Shown in pieces: positions 32,792-44,200 of a stretch of DNA of 64,000 nt. The stretch comes from an uncultured Prevotella sp. (GTDB lineage Bacteria > Bacteroidota > Bacteroidia > Bacteroidales > Bacteroidaceae): contig CADCEF010000021.1 in assembly GCA_902800365.1 (NCBI GenBank), positions 62,001 through 126,000 on the forward strand, given 5' to 3'. The position numbers and the translations under genes were made by a program. A model generated the notes under the pieces. That model was not told the origin of the DNA. It did no database searches and worked only from the letters and a program-made list of their open reading frames with translations. How positions within the stretch are numbered: position 1 is the first letter of the stretch; the number at the start of each line of letters is the position of its first letter.

Positions 32792-33637
32792 TTAAATATT
32801 TACGATGAAATTGTCAATGAGTCGTGTCTTGCCGATATATACAGCGATGGCCACAAGCACTTCGCCCTCAATCTTAGCTGTACGCTGGATGTTCTCGAAG
32901 TCAACCACCTCAACATAGTCGATGCGCGCCATAGGCTCGGTTTCGAGGTTCTGACGGATGATGGCGATTACCTTTTGTGCATCGCGCTCACCAGCCTCGA
33001 TAGCAGTCTTACCTTTCTTCAGACTCTGTGAGAGGATAAGCGCAGCCTTGCGCTCATCAGCATTCAGATAGGTGTTGCGGCTCGACTTGGCCAGACCGTC
33101 GTCCTCGCGAACGATAGGGCAGGGCACAATCTCAACAGGGAAGTTCAGGTCGCGCACAAAGCGCTTAACAGTAGCCAGCTGTTGGGCATCCTTCTGTCCG
33201 AAGTAAGCACGATCGGGGCAAACAATGTTAAACAGCTTGCCTACCACGGTGCACACACCACGGAAGTGCACAGGGCGAACGGCGCCGCAAAGCAATTCGG
33301 TAGTCTCGGTGGTATCGATGAACGATGTGAAGTGACCAGGATACATCTCGGCAGGCTCTGGATTGAAAATCAGGTTGCCACCAGCTTCTTCTACCTTCTC
33401 CATATCGCGGTTCAGGTCGCGAGGATAGGCCTCAAGGTCTTCATTGGGACCAAACTGGATGGGGTTTACAAATACTGAAACCACCGTGCGGTCGTTCTGA
33501 CTGGCCGACTTGCGAATCAGGCTCTGATGACCCTCGTGAAGGAATCCCATAGTAGGCACCAAACCTACAGAAAGGCCTTCCTTTCTCCACGCTGCAACAA
33601 TCTCTCTAACCTCCTTAACAGTCTTAACTACTTTCAT
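32792..33637 (-). CDS. panC: Pantothenate synthetase
   Basis: PanC joins pantoate and beta-alanine with ATP. The nucleotidyltransferase HIGH-like motif is VPTMGFLHEGHQSLI, with VSVFVNPIQFGPNEDL, FGQKDAQQLATVKRFVRDL and the KMSKS-like REDDGLAKSSRN. It has 281 residues and a C-terminal dimer domain. It lies four bases after panB. Confidence 0.97.
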   Translation of the reverse strand: MKVVKTVKEVREIVAAWRKEGLSVGLVPTMGFLHEGHQSLIRKSASQNDRTVVSVFVNPIQFGPNEDLEAYPRDLNRDMEKVEEAGGNLIFNPEPAEMYPGHFTSFIDTTETTELLCGAVRPVHFRGVCTVVGKLFNIVCPDRAYFGQKDAQQLATVKRFVRDLNFPVEIVPCPIVREDDGLAKSSRNTYLNADERKAALILSQSLKKGKTAIEAGERDAQKVIAIIRQNLETEPMARIDYVEVVDFENIQRTAKIEGEVLVAIAVYIGKTRLIDNFIVNI

Positions 33638-33641
33638 ATCT

Positions 33642-34493
33642 CTATCTTCTTACTTCTTCTAACTCCATTTCAAAAAGTGCCTGCATCACATCCTCGCTGA
33701 TAGCATAGGTCTGCCCTGCTGCTGGGAAGGTACGCTCTTCACACTCTTGTTTATATTGTTTAAAAGCCTCAAGCATCACACTGTGCAAGTCGGCATATTT
33801 CTTCACGAACTTAGGTATGAAGCCATTGTTATAGCCCAGCATATCCTGATAAACCAACACCTGACCGTCACAGCCATTACCAGCTCCGATACCAATGGTC
33901 AATGCATTGGTCTGTGAGGTGATGAGCTTAGCCAATGCTGCTGGCACACACTCCAAGGTAATGGCAAAAGCGCCAGCCTCTTCCACGGCCTGGGCATCAC
34001 GAATCAGTTTCTGGGCCTGTTCTAATGATTTGCCCTGTACCTTGTAGCCACCCATGGCATTAACTGACTGTGGAGTCAATCCGATATGTGCAACTACTGG
34101 TATGCCGGCTTCAACGATAGCCTTGATACGGTCGGCATATTCTACGCCGCCTTCTAACTTAACAGCCTGGCAATTCGTTTCTTTCATAATGCGGCCGGCG
34201 TTACGAACGGCGTCTTCTACCGATGTCTGATATGACATAAATGGCATATCGATAACAACAAAAGCCTCTTTGGCGCCACGAACTACGGCTTTACCATGAT
34301 GAATCATATCATCTACGGTAACTGCCAATGTGTTCTCATAACCCAGCATAACGTTGCCGAGTGAGTCGCCAACTAAAATCATGTCGATGCCTGCCTCATC
34401 CATAGTGCAGGCAGTGTGATAATCATAAGCCGTCAGCATGCTGATAGGCTGTTTACCCTTACGTTCAAGTAAGTCAAAAATAGATTTTCTCAT
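33642..34493 (-). CDS. panB: 3-methyl-2-oxobutanoate hydroxymethyltransferase
   Basis: PanB transfers a hydroxymethyl group from methylenetetrahydrofolate to ketoisovalerate, the first committed pantoate step. SMLTAYDYHTACTMDEAGID, LVGDSLGNVMLGYENTLAVT (Mg-binding Asp), VKLEGG and HIGLTPQS are family motifs. It is the first gene of panB-panC-panD-coaBC-coaX. A TACTTTTG -7 box lies at 34531-34538. Confidence 0.97.
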   Translation of the reverse strand: MRKSIFDLLERKGKQPISMLTAYDYHTACTMDEAGIDMILVGDSLGNVMLGYENTLAVTVDDMIHHGKAVVRGAKEAFVVIDMPFMSYQTSVEDAVRNAGRIMKETNCQAVKLEGGVEYADRIKAIVEAGIPVVAHIGLTPQSVNAMGGYKVQGKSLEQAQKLIRDAQAVEEAGAFAITLECVPAALAKLITSQTNALTIGIGAGNGCDGQVLVYQDMLGYNNGFIPKFVKKYADLHSVMLEAFKQYKQECEERTFPAAGQTYAISEDVMQALFEMELEEVRR

Positions 34494-34530
34494 TTCCTGA
34501 AATAGATTTCAATGCCTCCCTCCGAGGGTG

Positions 34531-34619
34531 CAAAAGTATTACATTATTTTAATATCAGCAAATTTTTTTGTTATTTTCTGTTGATTTTGGCTGTTTGTTG
34601 ATAAAAAGCAGTATCTTTG
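34531..34619. promoter_or_regulatory. Divergent promoters, CoA operon and dapB
   Basis: TACTTTTG on the - strand (34531-34538) serves panB. TATCTTTG on the + strand (34612-34619), with TTTG at 34594-34597, serves dapB. The bases between are mostly A and T. Confidence 0.65.
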
Positions 34620-34643
34620 CGGCGTTTTTAATTCGAATTAATT

Positions 34644-35360
34644 ATGAAAATAGCTTTGATCGGCTACGGCAAGATGGGCAAGATGATTGAACAGATAGCC
34701 ATCGACCGTGGTCATGAGATTGTAAGTATCATCGATATCAACAATCAGCAGGACTTCGACTCGCCAGAGTTTGCCTCGGCTGATGTGGCTATCGAGTTTA
34801 CCGCTCCACAGGCTGCCTACGGCAACTATCTGAAGGCGTGGAGCAAAGGTGTAAAAGTTGTTTCTGGATCAACGGGTTGGATGACAGAACATGGCGACGA
34901 GGTGCGCAAGGCGTGCTCGGAAGAAGGAAAGACCCTGTTCTGGGCGTCGAACTTCTCTATCGGCGTGGCCATCTTCTCAGCTGTAAACCGCTATCTGGCT
35001 AAGATTATGAACCAGTTCCCACAGTATGATGTGGAGATGGAAGAGACGCATCATGTGCATAAGCTTGACCATCCCAGTGGTACTGCTATCACGCTGGCAG
35101 AGGAAATCGTTGAGAACATCGACCGCAAAGAGGCTTGGAAGGAGGATACTACCGACAAGAAGTATCTGCGCGTAGACCATATACGTCGTGGCGAAGTGCC
35201 TGGTATCCACACCATCCGTTACGATAGCGATGCCGACCTGATAACCATCACCCACGATGCTCACAGCCGCAAGGGCTTTGCGCTCGGAGCTGTTCTGGCA
35301 GCAGAGTATACCAAGGAGCATCAGGGATTGCTGACCATCAGCGATATGTTTAAATTTTAA
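34644..35360 (+). CDS. dapB: 4-hydroxy-tetrahydrodipicolinate reductase
   Basis: DapB acts in lysine and diaminopimelate synthesis using NAD(P)H. IALIGYGKMGKMIEQIA binds the nucleotide, VSGSTGW and FSIGVAIFSAVN follow, and EETHHVHKLDHPSGTA is the substrate and catalytic His/Lys motif. At 238 residues it is the compact form. It is followed 13 bases later by lepB. Confidence 0.96.
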   Translation: MKIALIGYGKMGKMIEQIAIDRGHEIVSIIDINNQQDFDSPEFASADVAIEFTAPQAAYGNYLKAWSKGVKVVSGSTGWMTEHGDEVRKACSEEGKTLFWASNFSIGVAIFSAVNRYLAKIMNQFPQYDVEMEETHHVHKLDHPSGTAITLAEEIVENIDRKEAWKEDTTDKKYLRVDHIRRGEVPGIHTIRYDSDADLITITHDAHSRKGFALGAVLAAEYTKEHQGLLTISDMFKF

Positions 35361-35373
35361 GCCTTAACAAGAA

Positions 35374-36801
35374 ATGGTAAAAAAGAAAGAATTCAATCCT
35401 AAAGTGCAGTGGGCCAAGTTTATTGGCGTGCTGGTGCTTTACTTGCTCTTCCTGTATTGGGTAGGAAGCTGGTGGGGACTGTTGGTGATACCATTTATAT
35501 TTGATGTGTATATCACCAAGAAAATCAAATGGCAATGGTGGAAAGAGGCCGAGAAGCCTGTTAAGTTCGTGATGTCGTGGGTAGATGCCCTGGTGTTTGC
35601 GCTGGTGGCTGTCTACTTCATCAACCAGTTCTTCTTCCAGAATTACGTCATCCCATCAAGCTCGCTCGAGAAATCGCTGCTTACAGGCGATTATCTGTTT
35701 GTATCGAAGGTGAGCTACGGACCACGTATACCACAGACACCACTGACAATGCCTCTGACCCAGCACACGCTGCCGGTAGTGGAGTGCAAGAGCTATATAG
35801 AGTGGCCACATTGGGATTATCGCAGAGTGAAAGGACTTGGACAGGTTCAGCTTAACGATATCGTAGTGTTCAACTATCCTGCTGGCGACACCATCTGTAC
35901 GGCCTTGAACTATCAGACAGAGTATTACAACCTGTGCTATGGTTACGGATTGGGCAGTTGGCCAAACATGCCAAAGCTTGATTCGCTGTCGGCAGAGAAA
36001 CGACTGCAGGTATTCAGCCAGATTTACGAGATGGGTAAGAACGTGATACAGCAGAATCCTCAGGAGTTTGGTGAGATAGCTACACGTCCTACCGATCGCC
36101 GCGAGAACTATGTGAAGCGCTGCGTAGGTCTGCCTGGTCAGACTCTGCAGATAAAGGACCACATTGTATATCTTGACGGCAAGGCCAATAAGGAGCCCGA
36201 AAATGTGCAGTATACCTATAATCTGAAGCTGAAGCGCCACTTTACCGAAGAGGAACTGGAAGAGTGGAACATCACGCGCGAAGAGCTTGTGTCGCTAAAC
36301 AATAACGGCTATATGCCTTTGACAAAACGCGTGGTAGAAGAGATGAAGAAGCGCAGCGATCTGCTGGAGAGCATCTCGTTCCATTATGATACTGAGCTAT
36401 GGAGCTTGTATCCACAGAACGGCAACTACCATTGGACTCGCGACAACTATGGCCCCATCTGGATTCCAAAGAAAGGCGCAAGCATCAAACTTACACTCGA
36501 CAATCTTCCCATTTACGAGCGTTGTATCCGTGCTTATGAGGAGAACGACTTGCAAGTGCGTGATGGCAAGATCTACATCAATGGCAAGGAATCGAAGGAG
36601 TACACTTTTAAATTGGACTACTATTGGATGATGGGTGATAACCGTCATAATTCAGCCGACTCACGCTATTGGGGTTTTGTGCCCGAGGATCATATCGTGG
36701 GTAAGCCGATATTCATCTGGTGGTCGAGCGATCCTGATCGTAACGGATTCTCTGGCATACGTTGGAATCGTATCGGCAATATCGTAGATAATATTAAATA
36801 A
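35374..36801 (+). CDS. lepB: Signal peptidase I
   Basis: Two to three N-terminal membrane helices precede the S26 catalytic region. Ser97 in VIPSSSLEKSLLTGD is the nucleophile and Lys248 in RRENYVKRCVGLPG the general base. MMGDNRHNSADSRYWGFVP is box E. The 475 residues exceed the roughly 320 of E. coli LepB because of inserts at about 170-240 and 265-400, which is usual in Bacteroidota. It removes signal peptides from exported proteins. Confidence 0.95.
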   Translation: MVKKKEFNPKVQWAKFIGVLVLYLLFLYWVGSWWGLLVIPFIFDVYITKKIKWQWWKEAEKPVKFVMSWVDALVFALVAVYFINQFFFQNYVIPSSSLEKSLLTGDYLFVSKVSYGPRIPQTPLTMPLTQHTLPVVECKSYIEWPHWDYRRVKGLGQVQLNDIVVFNYPAGDTICTALNYQTEYYNLCYGYGLGSWPNMPKLDSLSAEKRLQVFSQIYEMGKNVIQQNPQEFGEIATRPTDRRENYVKRCVGLPGQTLQIKDHIVYLDGKANKEPENVQYTYNLKLKRHFTEEELEEWNITREELVSLNNNGYMPLTKRVVEEMKKRSDLLESISFHYDTELWSLYPQNGNYHWTRDNYGPIWIPKKGASIKLTLDNLPIYERCIRAYEENDLQVRDGKIYINGKESKEYTFKLDYYWMMGDNRHNSADSRYWGFVPEDHIVGKPIFIWWSSDPDRNGFSGIRWNRIGNIVDNIK

Positions 36802-36810
36802 GGTAAAACC

Positions 36811-37413
36811 ATGCAGGTTTTGCTCAGTACAACATACTTTGGCCCGGTGCAGTGGTATCAGAAACTGCATCGGGCTGATGCTGTGCATATAGAGAAATGG
36901 GAGAGTTTCATAAAGCAGACCTATCGTAATCGCTGTCTGATAGCAACTACCAATGGTGTGCAAGCTCTTACCGTGCCCGTTGAACGTGGTACTTCGCCTC
37001 TTATAAAGGATATCCGTATAAGCGATCACGGCAATTGGCGCCATCTGCACTGGATGGCTCTGCAGAGCGCTTACGGCGAATCGCCTTTCTTTGAGTATTA
37101 TCAGGATGACATACGTCCTTTCTTCGAGAAACGTTGGGACTTCTTGTTGGACTATAATGAGGCTATCTGCCAGAAAATGTGCGAACTCATCGATATCCAG
37201 CCAAAGATAGAATATAGCTCTGACTTTGTGGCTGAGCCAAAAGACAAAACCGACTATCGTTTGGCGATAAACCCCAAACACCCAGCCTCAGATGCTGACT
37301 TCACTCCCAAGTCTTATTATCAGGTTTACTCTACTAAACATGGTTTTTTGCCGAATCTATCGGTATTAGACCTGCTGTTCAACATGGGGCCTGAAAGTAT
37401 TTTCTATTTATAA
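36811..37413 (+). CDS. WbqC-like family protein
   Basis: The 200-residue protein begins MQVLLSTTYFGPVQWYQKLH and has IEKWESFIKQTYRNRCLIAT, GVQALTVPVERG and the end FLPNLSVLDLLFNMGPESI, all typical of the WbqC family found near polysaccharide loci. Its biochemical role is not known. Nine bases separate it from lepB, suggesting one transcript. Confidence 0.87.
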   Translation: MQVLLSTTYFGPVQWYQKLHRADAVHIEKWESFIKQTYRNRCLIATTNGVQALTVPVERGTSPLIKDIRISDHGNWRHLHWMALQSAYGESPFFEYYQDDIRPFFEKRWDFLLDYNEAICQKMCELIDIQPKIEYSSDFVAEPKDKTDYRLAINPKHPASDADFTPKSYYQVYSTKHGFLPNLSVLDLLFNMGPESIFYL

Positions 37414-37439
37414 CGTTGAAAGAACCAGAACCAACAACA

Positions 37440-40400
37440 ATGATGCGCAAACTACTAATTACACTATTTTCCATCGTAACGCTTACCTCAACAGGTCAGT
37501 CGCACTTCTATACATCAGAGAAACTGTCGAGTAATCAGATTACCCAGATATGCCAGGATAAAGAAGGGTATATATGGATTGGTACTGAGTACGGACTGAA
37601 CAAATACGACGGCTATCGTTTTACTAACTATCTGCACGATAAAGACAATAAGAACACAGTGAGCAGCAACGTTATTTCGTTTCTGTTCCTTGACAAAGAT
37701 GGTACACTCTGGGTAGGAACCCAGATGGGACTGGACCGCTATGACGCTGAGAATAACCAGTTTATCTCGGTAGAGATGAAGGGAGCTACCAGTATTCCTC
37801 GTATCAATTCAATTATTCAGGAAGACGATCATCATCTGCTGGTAGGTACTGCCGGCTATGGACTGTTCCGTCTGGATACCCGCGATAACTCCTCAAAGAT
37901 GCTGCAAGGCTATGCTAAAGAAGATAACCATTACTTTAGCTACATTTATATCGATGAAAAGGGCTATTTCTGGAAATCAGGACATGGAAATTCTATAATA
38001 CGTCGTTCGCCTAGTGGTAAACTTGAAGAATTCCTTTCGCCCTATGGTATGGTGACTGGTTTCGTTGGCTACGAGGGTGGTGTGCTGATAGTTTGTAATC
38101 ACGGTCTGCTTTATTATCGCGACGGACAGTTAAAGACCGATTTTATCGATCCTGGTGAGTTGCGCGGTAAGGACTTGCTGCTGCGTACAGCCAAGAGCGA
38201 CAAAGATGGTAATCTGTTTATCGGGACCATGGGTAACGGTCTGTGGTGGGTGCCACGAGGCGAAACTCAGATGAGGCGTTATGACTATCAGAATGCGCTG
38301 ATGGACCTGAACACAGCTACTATCTGGGCACTGTTTGAGGATAATCAGGAGAATCTGTGGGTGGGCTGTCAGAGTCGCGGACTGCTTATGATTCCACAGC
38401 ACCAGTCACCCTTCAGATCGTGGAAATTCATCGATCAACACATTACCACAGGTGGTTCGCTTACATCTATCTGTACTGGAGATAATGGTATGACATGGTG
38501 TGCCGTACAGAATAATGGTGTGTTTGGCTTTGATGCTCAGGGTAGAGTAGTAGCACACCCACAATCGCCCGAAGGTACATATTTAATATATCGCGATGGA
38601 TTGGGAAGATATTGGATTGGTTCTAATGCCGGTCTGTATGCCTATAATCCCGCTAACGGACAATATCAGCTGAAATCATCGTTCAAGAGTGGTTTCATCA
38701 ATACTATCACCGACGATGGAAAGGGAAAGATTTTCTTCTCGGTATATTCGCAGGGATTCTTCTCGTACGACACGAACACAGATGAGGTGAAGCACTTCAG
38801 TATGTACGACGGAGACGGTCCAAAAGGCAGACTGCACAACGACTGGATTAGGAAACTGATGATGGATAGCAAGGGGTATCTCTGGATATGCACCGCATCA
38901 GGTATCAATTGCTATAACCCCGTAGAAGACCATTTCCGTCCGTATGGTTGGGAAGTGCTGCTTGACTATAATGCTGTAGAAACAGTCTGCGAGACTCGTG
39001 ACCATCGGATTCTGTTTGGTACCAATACCGGACTATATATCTACGATGAAAAGGCGAAAAAAGCTGTACCATTCGAAGGGGCAAAGGTGTTGAGTAATAA
39101 GGTGGTTGGCGGAATTATCGAAGACAATCGAGGCGACTTGTGGATAAGCACCACTATGGGACTTTGGCAGTATAAGCATATGGATCAGCAGTTTGTGGGC
39201 TATCTTTATGGTAACGGACTGGCCAGTCGCGAGTATGTAAGCGGTATAGCCATGAGTACTGCCGATGGTAGGGCGTGGTTTGGTTTCAGCGATGGTATAA
39301 CATCGTTTAATCCAGAGGATCTCAGGCAGATGAGTAATGATATTGGCCAGATACACCTTACCGGTATATATGTTGGCGGAAAGGCTCTGCCTGGAAAGAA
39401 GCATTTCTCGCTCGAATTCATCGACAACACCTTCTCGATGGAGTTCTCATCGCTGAATTATGCCAATGCCGAAAACGTGATTTACGAGTACAGGATGAAT
39501 GGTTCGCAGGAGTGGAGTCAGACCGATGCTGGTCGTAATGTTGTGTCGTTCACTCATCTGCAGCCAGGTTCCTATATCCTTGAAGTGAGAGCTTACGATA
39601 ATGGTACATATACCGGCACAGAGGTGTATCATATTCTAATCAAGGCCCCATGGTATCGTTCTTCGTGGGCGTACCTATTATATATATTAGTGGCTCTTAG
39701 CGTTCTTGGTTCGCTGATGTGGACATACTTCCGTCGTCGCCGTCAGGAGTTGGAAGAGGAAAAAATGAAGTTCCTTATTAATGCCACCCACGACATCCGT
39801 TCGCCGCTAACTCTGATTATGAGTCCGTTGCATAAACTGTTGAAGCGTGATTTTGACTCGGAGACAAAGAACGATTTGAAAACGATAGAGCACAATGCCC
39901 AGCGAGTTCAGAATCTGGTTAATCAGATTCTCGACATCCGTAAGCTTGATAAACAGCAGATGAGTCTTAAGTGTCAGGAAACTGATATGGTACAATATGT
40001 AGGCAATCTGCTCAAGTCGTACGAGTATACAGCAAAAGAGCGTGAAATATCATTCCGCTATTCGCCTGAGCTCGACAAACTTAATGTTTGGTTCGACCGC
40101 AAAGCAATAGACAAGGTTGTTGACAACCTGCTTTCTAACGCATTTAAATATACATATGATGGTGGAGAGATAGAAGTTGGGCATAAAAGGCGATCCGAGG
40201 AAGCTTTTCGACAGATTCTATCAAGGCAGTAGCTCAAGAAGCATGCATATAGAAGGTACGGGTATTGGCCTTAACTTATGTAAGATGATGGTCGAGATGC
40301 ATCATGGAACCATCGAGGCTGCTAATCGTAACAATGATCAGGGTAGTATCTTTACTGTTCGTCTGCCATTGGGAAATGAGCATCTGAAGAAAGAAGAACT

Positions 40401-41167
40401 GCTGATGGCCGAAGAAAAGGAAAAGGTAGCAAGGGTGAAGTCGCAGTCAAACTATCGTGTGATGATTGTGGACGATGATGAGGAGATAGGTAACTATATC
40501 TCTCAAGAACTTGGTGGCTACTACCACATTACGCCTGTTACAAGTGGTCGTGAAGCATTGCGACTGCTACTTGGCGCAGAGCCCGATAAACAGTTCGACC
40601 TGGTTGTAAGCGACGTTATGATGCCAGAGATGGATGGCTTTACGTTGTTAAGAATGATAAAGACCAATATGAACATCAATCACACTCCTGTTGTGATGCT
40701 CACATCGAAGGCTGCCGTTGCCAATCGTCTTGAGGGACTTGAGAAAGGTGCAGATGCCTTCCTGGCAAAACCGTTCGATATGGACGAGCTGCATATGGTT
40801 ATTAATAACCTGATAAGGAAGAATCAGCGACTCAAAGGTAAATACTCTGGTATTCTTCAGCAGAAAGATATGTCTTGACGACAGCGATTTTACTGTTGAT
40901 GCACTTACCAAGGAGGTTGGTATCAGCCGTGCCCAACTGCATAGAAAGATGAAGGAGATGGCTGGTCTGTCAGTAAGTGAGTTTATCAGAAACATACGTA
41001 TGGAACAGGCTGTAAGACTGCTGGAAGAGCAGAAAATAAATGTTACACAGGTTGCATATTCCGTTGGATTCAGTAATCTTGCTCACTTCTCAACGGTCTT
41101 CCGAAAGCAGTTTGGTGTCTCTCCAACCGAGTATGTGGAGCAAAAAGTGCTTAAAAAACAAGGCTGA
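37440..41167 (+). pseudogene. Hybrid two-component system regulator, broken at two sites
   Basis: From the ATG at 37440 the order is signal peptide, two-bladed-propeller-type sensor repeats (YIWIGTEYGLNKYDGYRFTN), Y_Y_Y domain, membrane helix (WAYLLYILVALSVLGSLMWT), and kinase with FLINATHDIRSPLTLI (phospho-His). The frame breaks near 40180: GGEIEVG is followed out of frame by GIKGDPRKLFDRFYQ. The segment that should hold the DxGxG ATP lid is gone. A receiver (SDVMMPEMDG) follows. A second break near 40870 precedes the AraC-type HTH (FTVDALTKEVGISRAQLHRK). Both sites look like deletions of some tens of bases. Confidence 0.88.
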
Positions 41168-41214
41168 AACAAAAATGAAACGAAACGAAACATACGTTAA
41201 AGCCTTTAAATAAG

Positions 41215-41244
41215 AATCTGCCTATCTTTGCGGCAGATTTTTTT
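41215..41244 (+). terminator. Terminator hairpin with the susC -7 box in its loop
   Basis: AATCTGCC (41215-41222) and GGCAGATT (41232-41239) form a perfect 8-bp stem followed by a T run to 41244, a standard intrinsic terminator for the regulator gene. The 9-base loop is TATCTTTGC and contains TATCTTTG (41223-41230), the best -7 box for susC, whose ATG is at 41288. Confidence 0.75.
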
Positions 41245-41287
41245 ATATCTTAAAAAATAATTAATTATTAACTAACAAACCAAACGT

Positions 41288-44200
41288 ATGAGTTTCAAAG
41301 CAAAGAAAACAGCCATGTTGGTAGGATTGTGCTGCTTAGGCATGATCTCAACTCAGCAGGCTTCGGCAGCTACAGAATCAGTAGCTTCCGTTCAGCAAAC
41401 GAAGCAGGCTACTGGTCAGGTAAGCGACTCACAGGGTCCGCTGATTGGTGCCACGGTAATGGAGAAGGGTACCAACAATGGTACTGTTACCGACTTTAAC
41501 GGTAACTTCTCTCTTAGTGTAAAGCCAGGTGCAACACTTGTTGTATCTTATGTAGGTTACGTATCACAGGAAATCAAAGCTGGTGATAACGTACGCGTAA
41601 ACCTTAAAGAAGACGGTCATGTAGTAAATGAGGTTGTGGTTATCGGTTACGGTACACAGCGTCGTGAGGCCGTTACTGGTTCTGTTGCCAACATCGGTGG
41701 TGAGAAGCTGAACCAGATTGCAGCAACCAACGCTGCTCAGGCTCTGCAGGGCCGTGTAGCTGGTGTGCTTATGACACAGACATCATCTAAGCCAGGTGCT
41801 GAGATGCAGATTCGTATCCGTGGTCAGCGCTCACTGACTGCAAGTAACGACCCTCTGATCGTGCTTGATGGAATTCCATTCATGGGTCAGCTTTCTGATA
41901 TCAATCCTGCTGACATAAAGTCAATGGATATTTTGAAGGATGCTTCTGCAACAGCCATCTACGGTTCTCGTGGTGCTAACGGTGTTATCATCATCACAAC
42001 CGTTAAGGGAGCTCAGGGCACACCTGCCAAGGTTACATATAATGGTTATGTAAGCTTTAAGAAGGTCTTCCACAAGTATCCAATGATGGATGGTCCTAAG
42101 TTCTCAAAGATGCGTCAGCTTGCTGGTCTGTACCAGAATTCACTTGATGAGAGCGAGAGCACAAATACTGATTGGCAGGATCTGTACTATCAGACAGGTG
42201 TTAGCTACAACCACGACCTGAGCGTTGCTGGTGGTACTAATGGTGGTAGCTACAGCTTCGGCGCTGGTTACTATAAGGATGAATCAGTTGTACCTACTGA
42301 GGGTTACGACCGTGTTTCTATTCGTGGTAACTTCGATCAGACTGTTGGTAAGTACTTCCGTTTCGGTTTGAGCACCAACAACAGCTATCGCAAGACTCAG
42401 GGTGTAAACAATATGTATGCAGTTCTCTGCTCATCTCCTCTGTCTAGCCCATACGATGAGAACGGTAACCTGAAGCGTTACAACTCTCTGCCTGCTGATG
42501 ATCAGGTTGTTGTAACCAAGGAGACTGTAGAGCGCGACAAGGATGTATGGCTGAGCGAGAATAAGGGTATCGGTTCTTACAATACTCTGTTCGCTGAGGT
42601 TAAGTGCCCATGGATTGAGGGTCTGAGCTATCGTATCAACGTAGGTCTGAACTTCCGTAGCTCTAAGAGCGGTTCTTTCACAGGAACAGGTGTTAATAAT
42701 AAGGATGCTAACGCCGTTAACGGTGGTTCTGTATATGAGAACCAGACACGCAACTGGGCTGTTGAGAATATGCTGACCTACGATCGCACTTTCGGCAAAC
42801 ACAATATCAACGCTGTTGCTATGTATTCTGCAGAGCAGACCACTTATGAGCAGAGTGGTGGTTCGGCACAGGAGATTCCTGCAGACTACTTCCAGTACTA
42901 TGCACTCGACAAGGCTACAGGTCAGGCTAACCTCACTGGTTATAACTACTGGCAGAGTGGTCTTATCTCTTGGATGGGTCGTGTAATGTACTCATATGAT
43001 AATAAGTATATGATTTCAGCTGCTCTCCGTTCAGATGCTTCTTCACGTCTGGCTAAGGGTCATCAGTGGCACACATATCCTGCAGTAAGTGCCGGTTGGA
43101 ACATTGCTCGCGAAAGCTTCATGGAGAACCTTACTTGGATCGACAACCTGAAGTTCCGCGTTGGTTATGGTGAGACTTCTAACCAGTCTATCAACCCATA
43201 TTCTACTCTTGGTGGTCTGGCTATCCGTAACTACAACTTCGGTAATGGTACAAACTACAAGGCTGGTTACTATGTAAACTCACTGCCTAACCCAGAGCTT
43301 GGTTGGGAGTACTCTAAGACATGGAACTTCGGTCTCGACTTCTCATTCTTCAATGGTCGTCTGTCTGGATCGTTCGAGTACTATACTCAGAAGACCAACG
43401 ACATCCTGCTCAGCGTTAAGCTGCCTGATACATCAGGTGTAAGCAGCTATACCGGTAACATCGGTAAGACTCAGAACAAGGGATGGGAGTTCTCTCTGAA
43501 TGGTATCATCATTGATAATAAGAATGGTTGGAACTGGGAGGCTGGTATCAACTTCTATCAGAACCGCAACGAGTTGGTAGAGCTGGCATCAGGTGCTGAT
43601 CGCGATGAGGGTAACCTCTGGTTCGTTGGTCATCCTATCGATGTAATCTACGACTATGAGTACCAGGGTCTGTGGCAGGCTGGCGAAGAGGCTGCTATGA
43701 ACATTCTGGAGCCAGGTGGAAATGTAGGTATGATTAAGGTTAAGTATACTGGTGATTATGATGCCAATGGTCTGCCTACCCGTCAGATTGACGCTAGCGA
43801 TCGTCAGATCATGAGCATGGAGCCAGACCTTGTTGGAGGTTTCAATACAACTGTTGGTTATAAGGGCTTCGACCTTACAGTAATCGGTTCATTCCAGATT
43901 GGTGGTAAGCTGATTTCTGCCATCCACTCTTCTAATGGTTATCTGAATATGCTTACTGGTCGTCGTAACAACCTCGACGTTGATTACTGGACACCAGAGA
44001 ACACAGGTGCTAAGTATCCAAAACCAGGCGGTATCCAGAGCGGTGATAACCCCAAGTACGGTTCAACACTCGGTTACTTCAACGCTGGTTACCTGAAGTT
44101 CCGCGCTATCACACTGGGTTACAACTTCCAGAACATCAAGGCTGTTAAGGACCTCGGCATCAGCCGTCTGCGCCTCTATGCTACTGTTCAGAACCCATTC

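Noticed and set aside
37416..37439. TTG start for the hybrid regulator
   Set aside because: Two ATG codons at 37440 and 37443 begin directly at a good signal peptide, so the TTG extension is unlikely.
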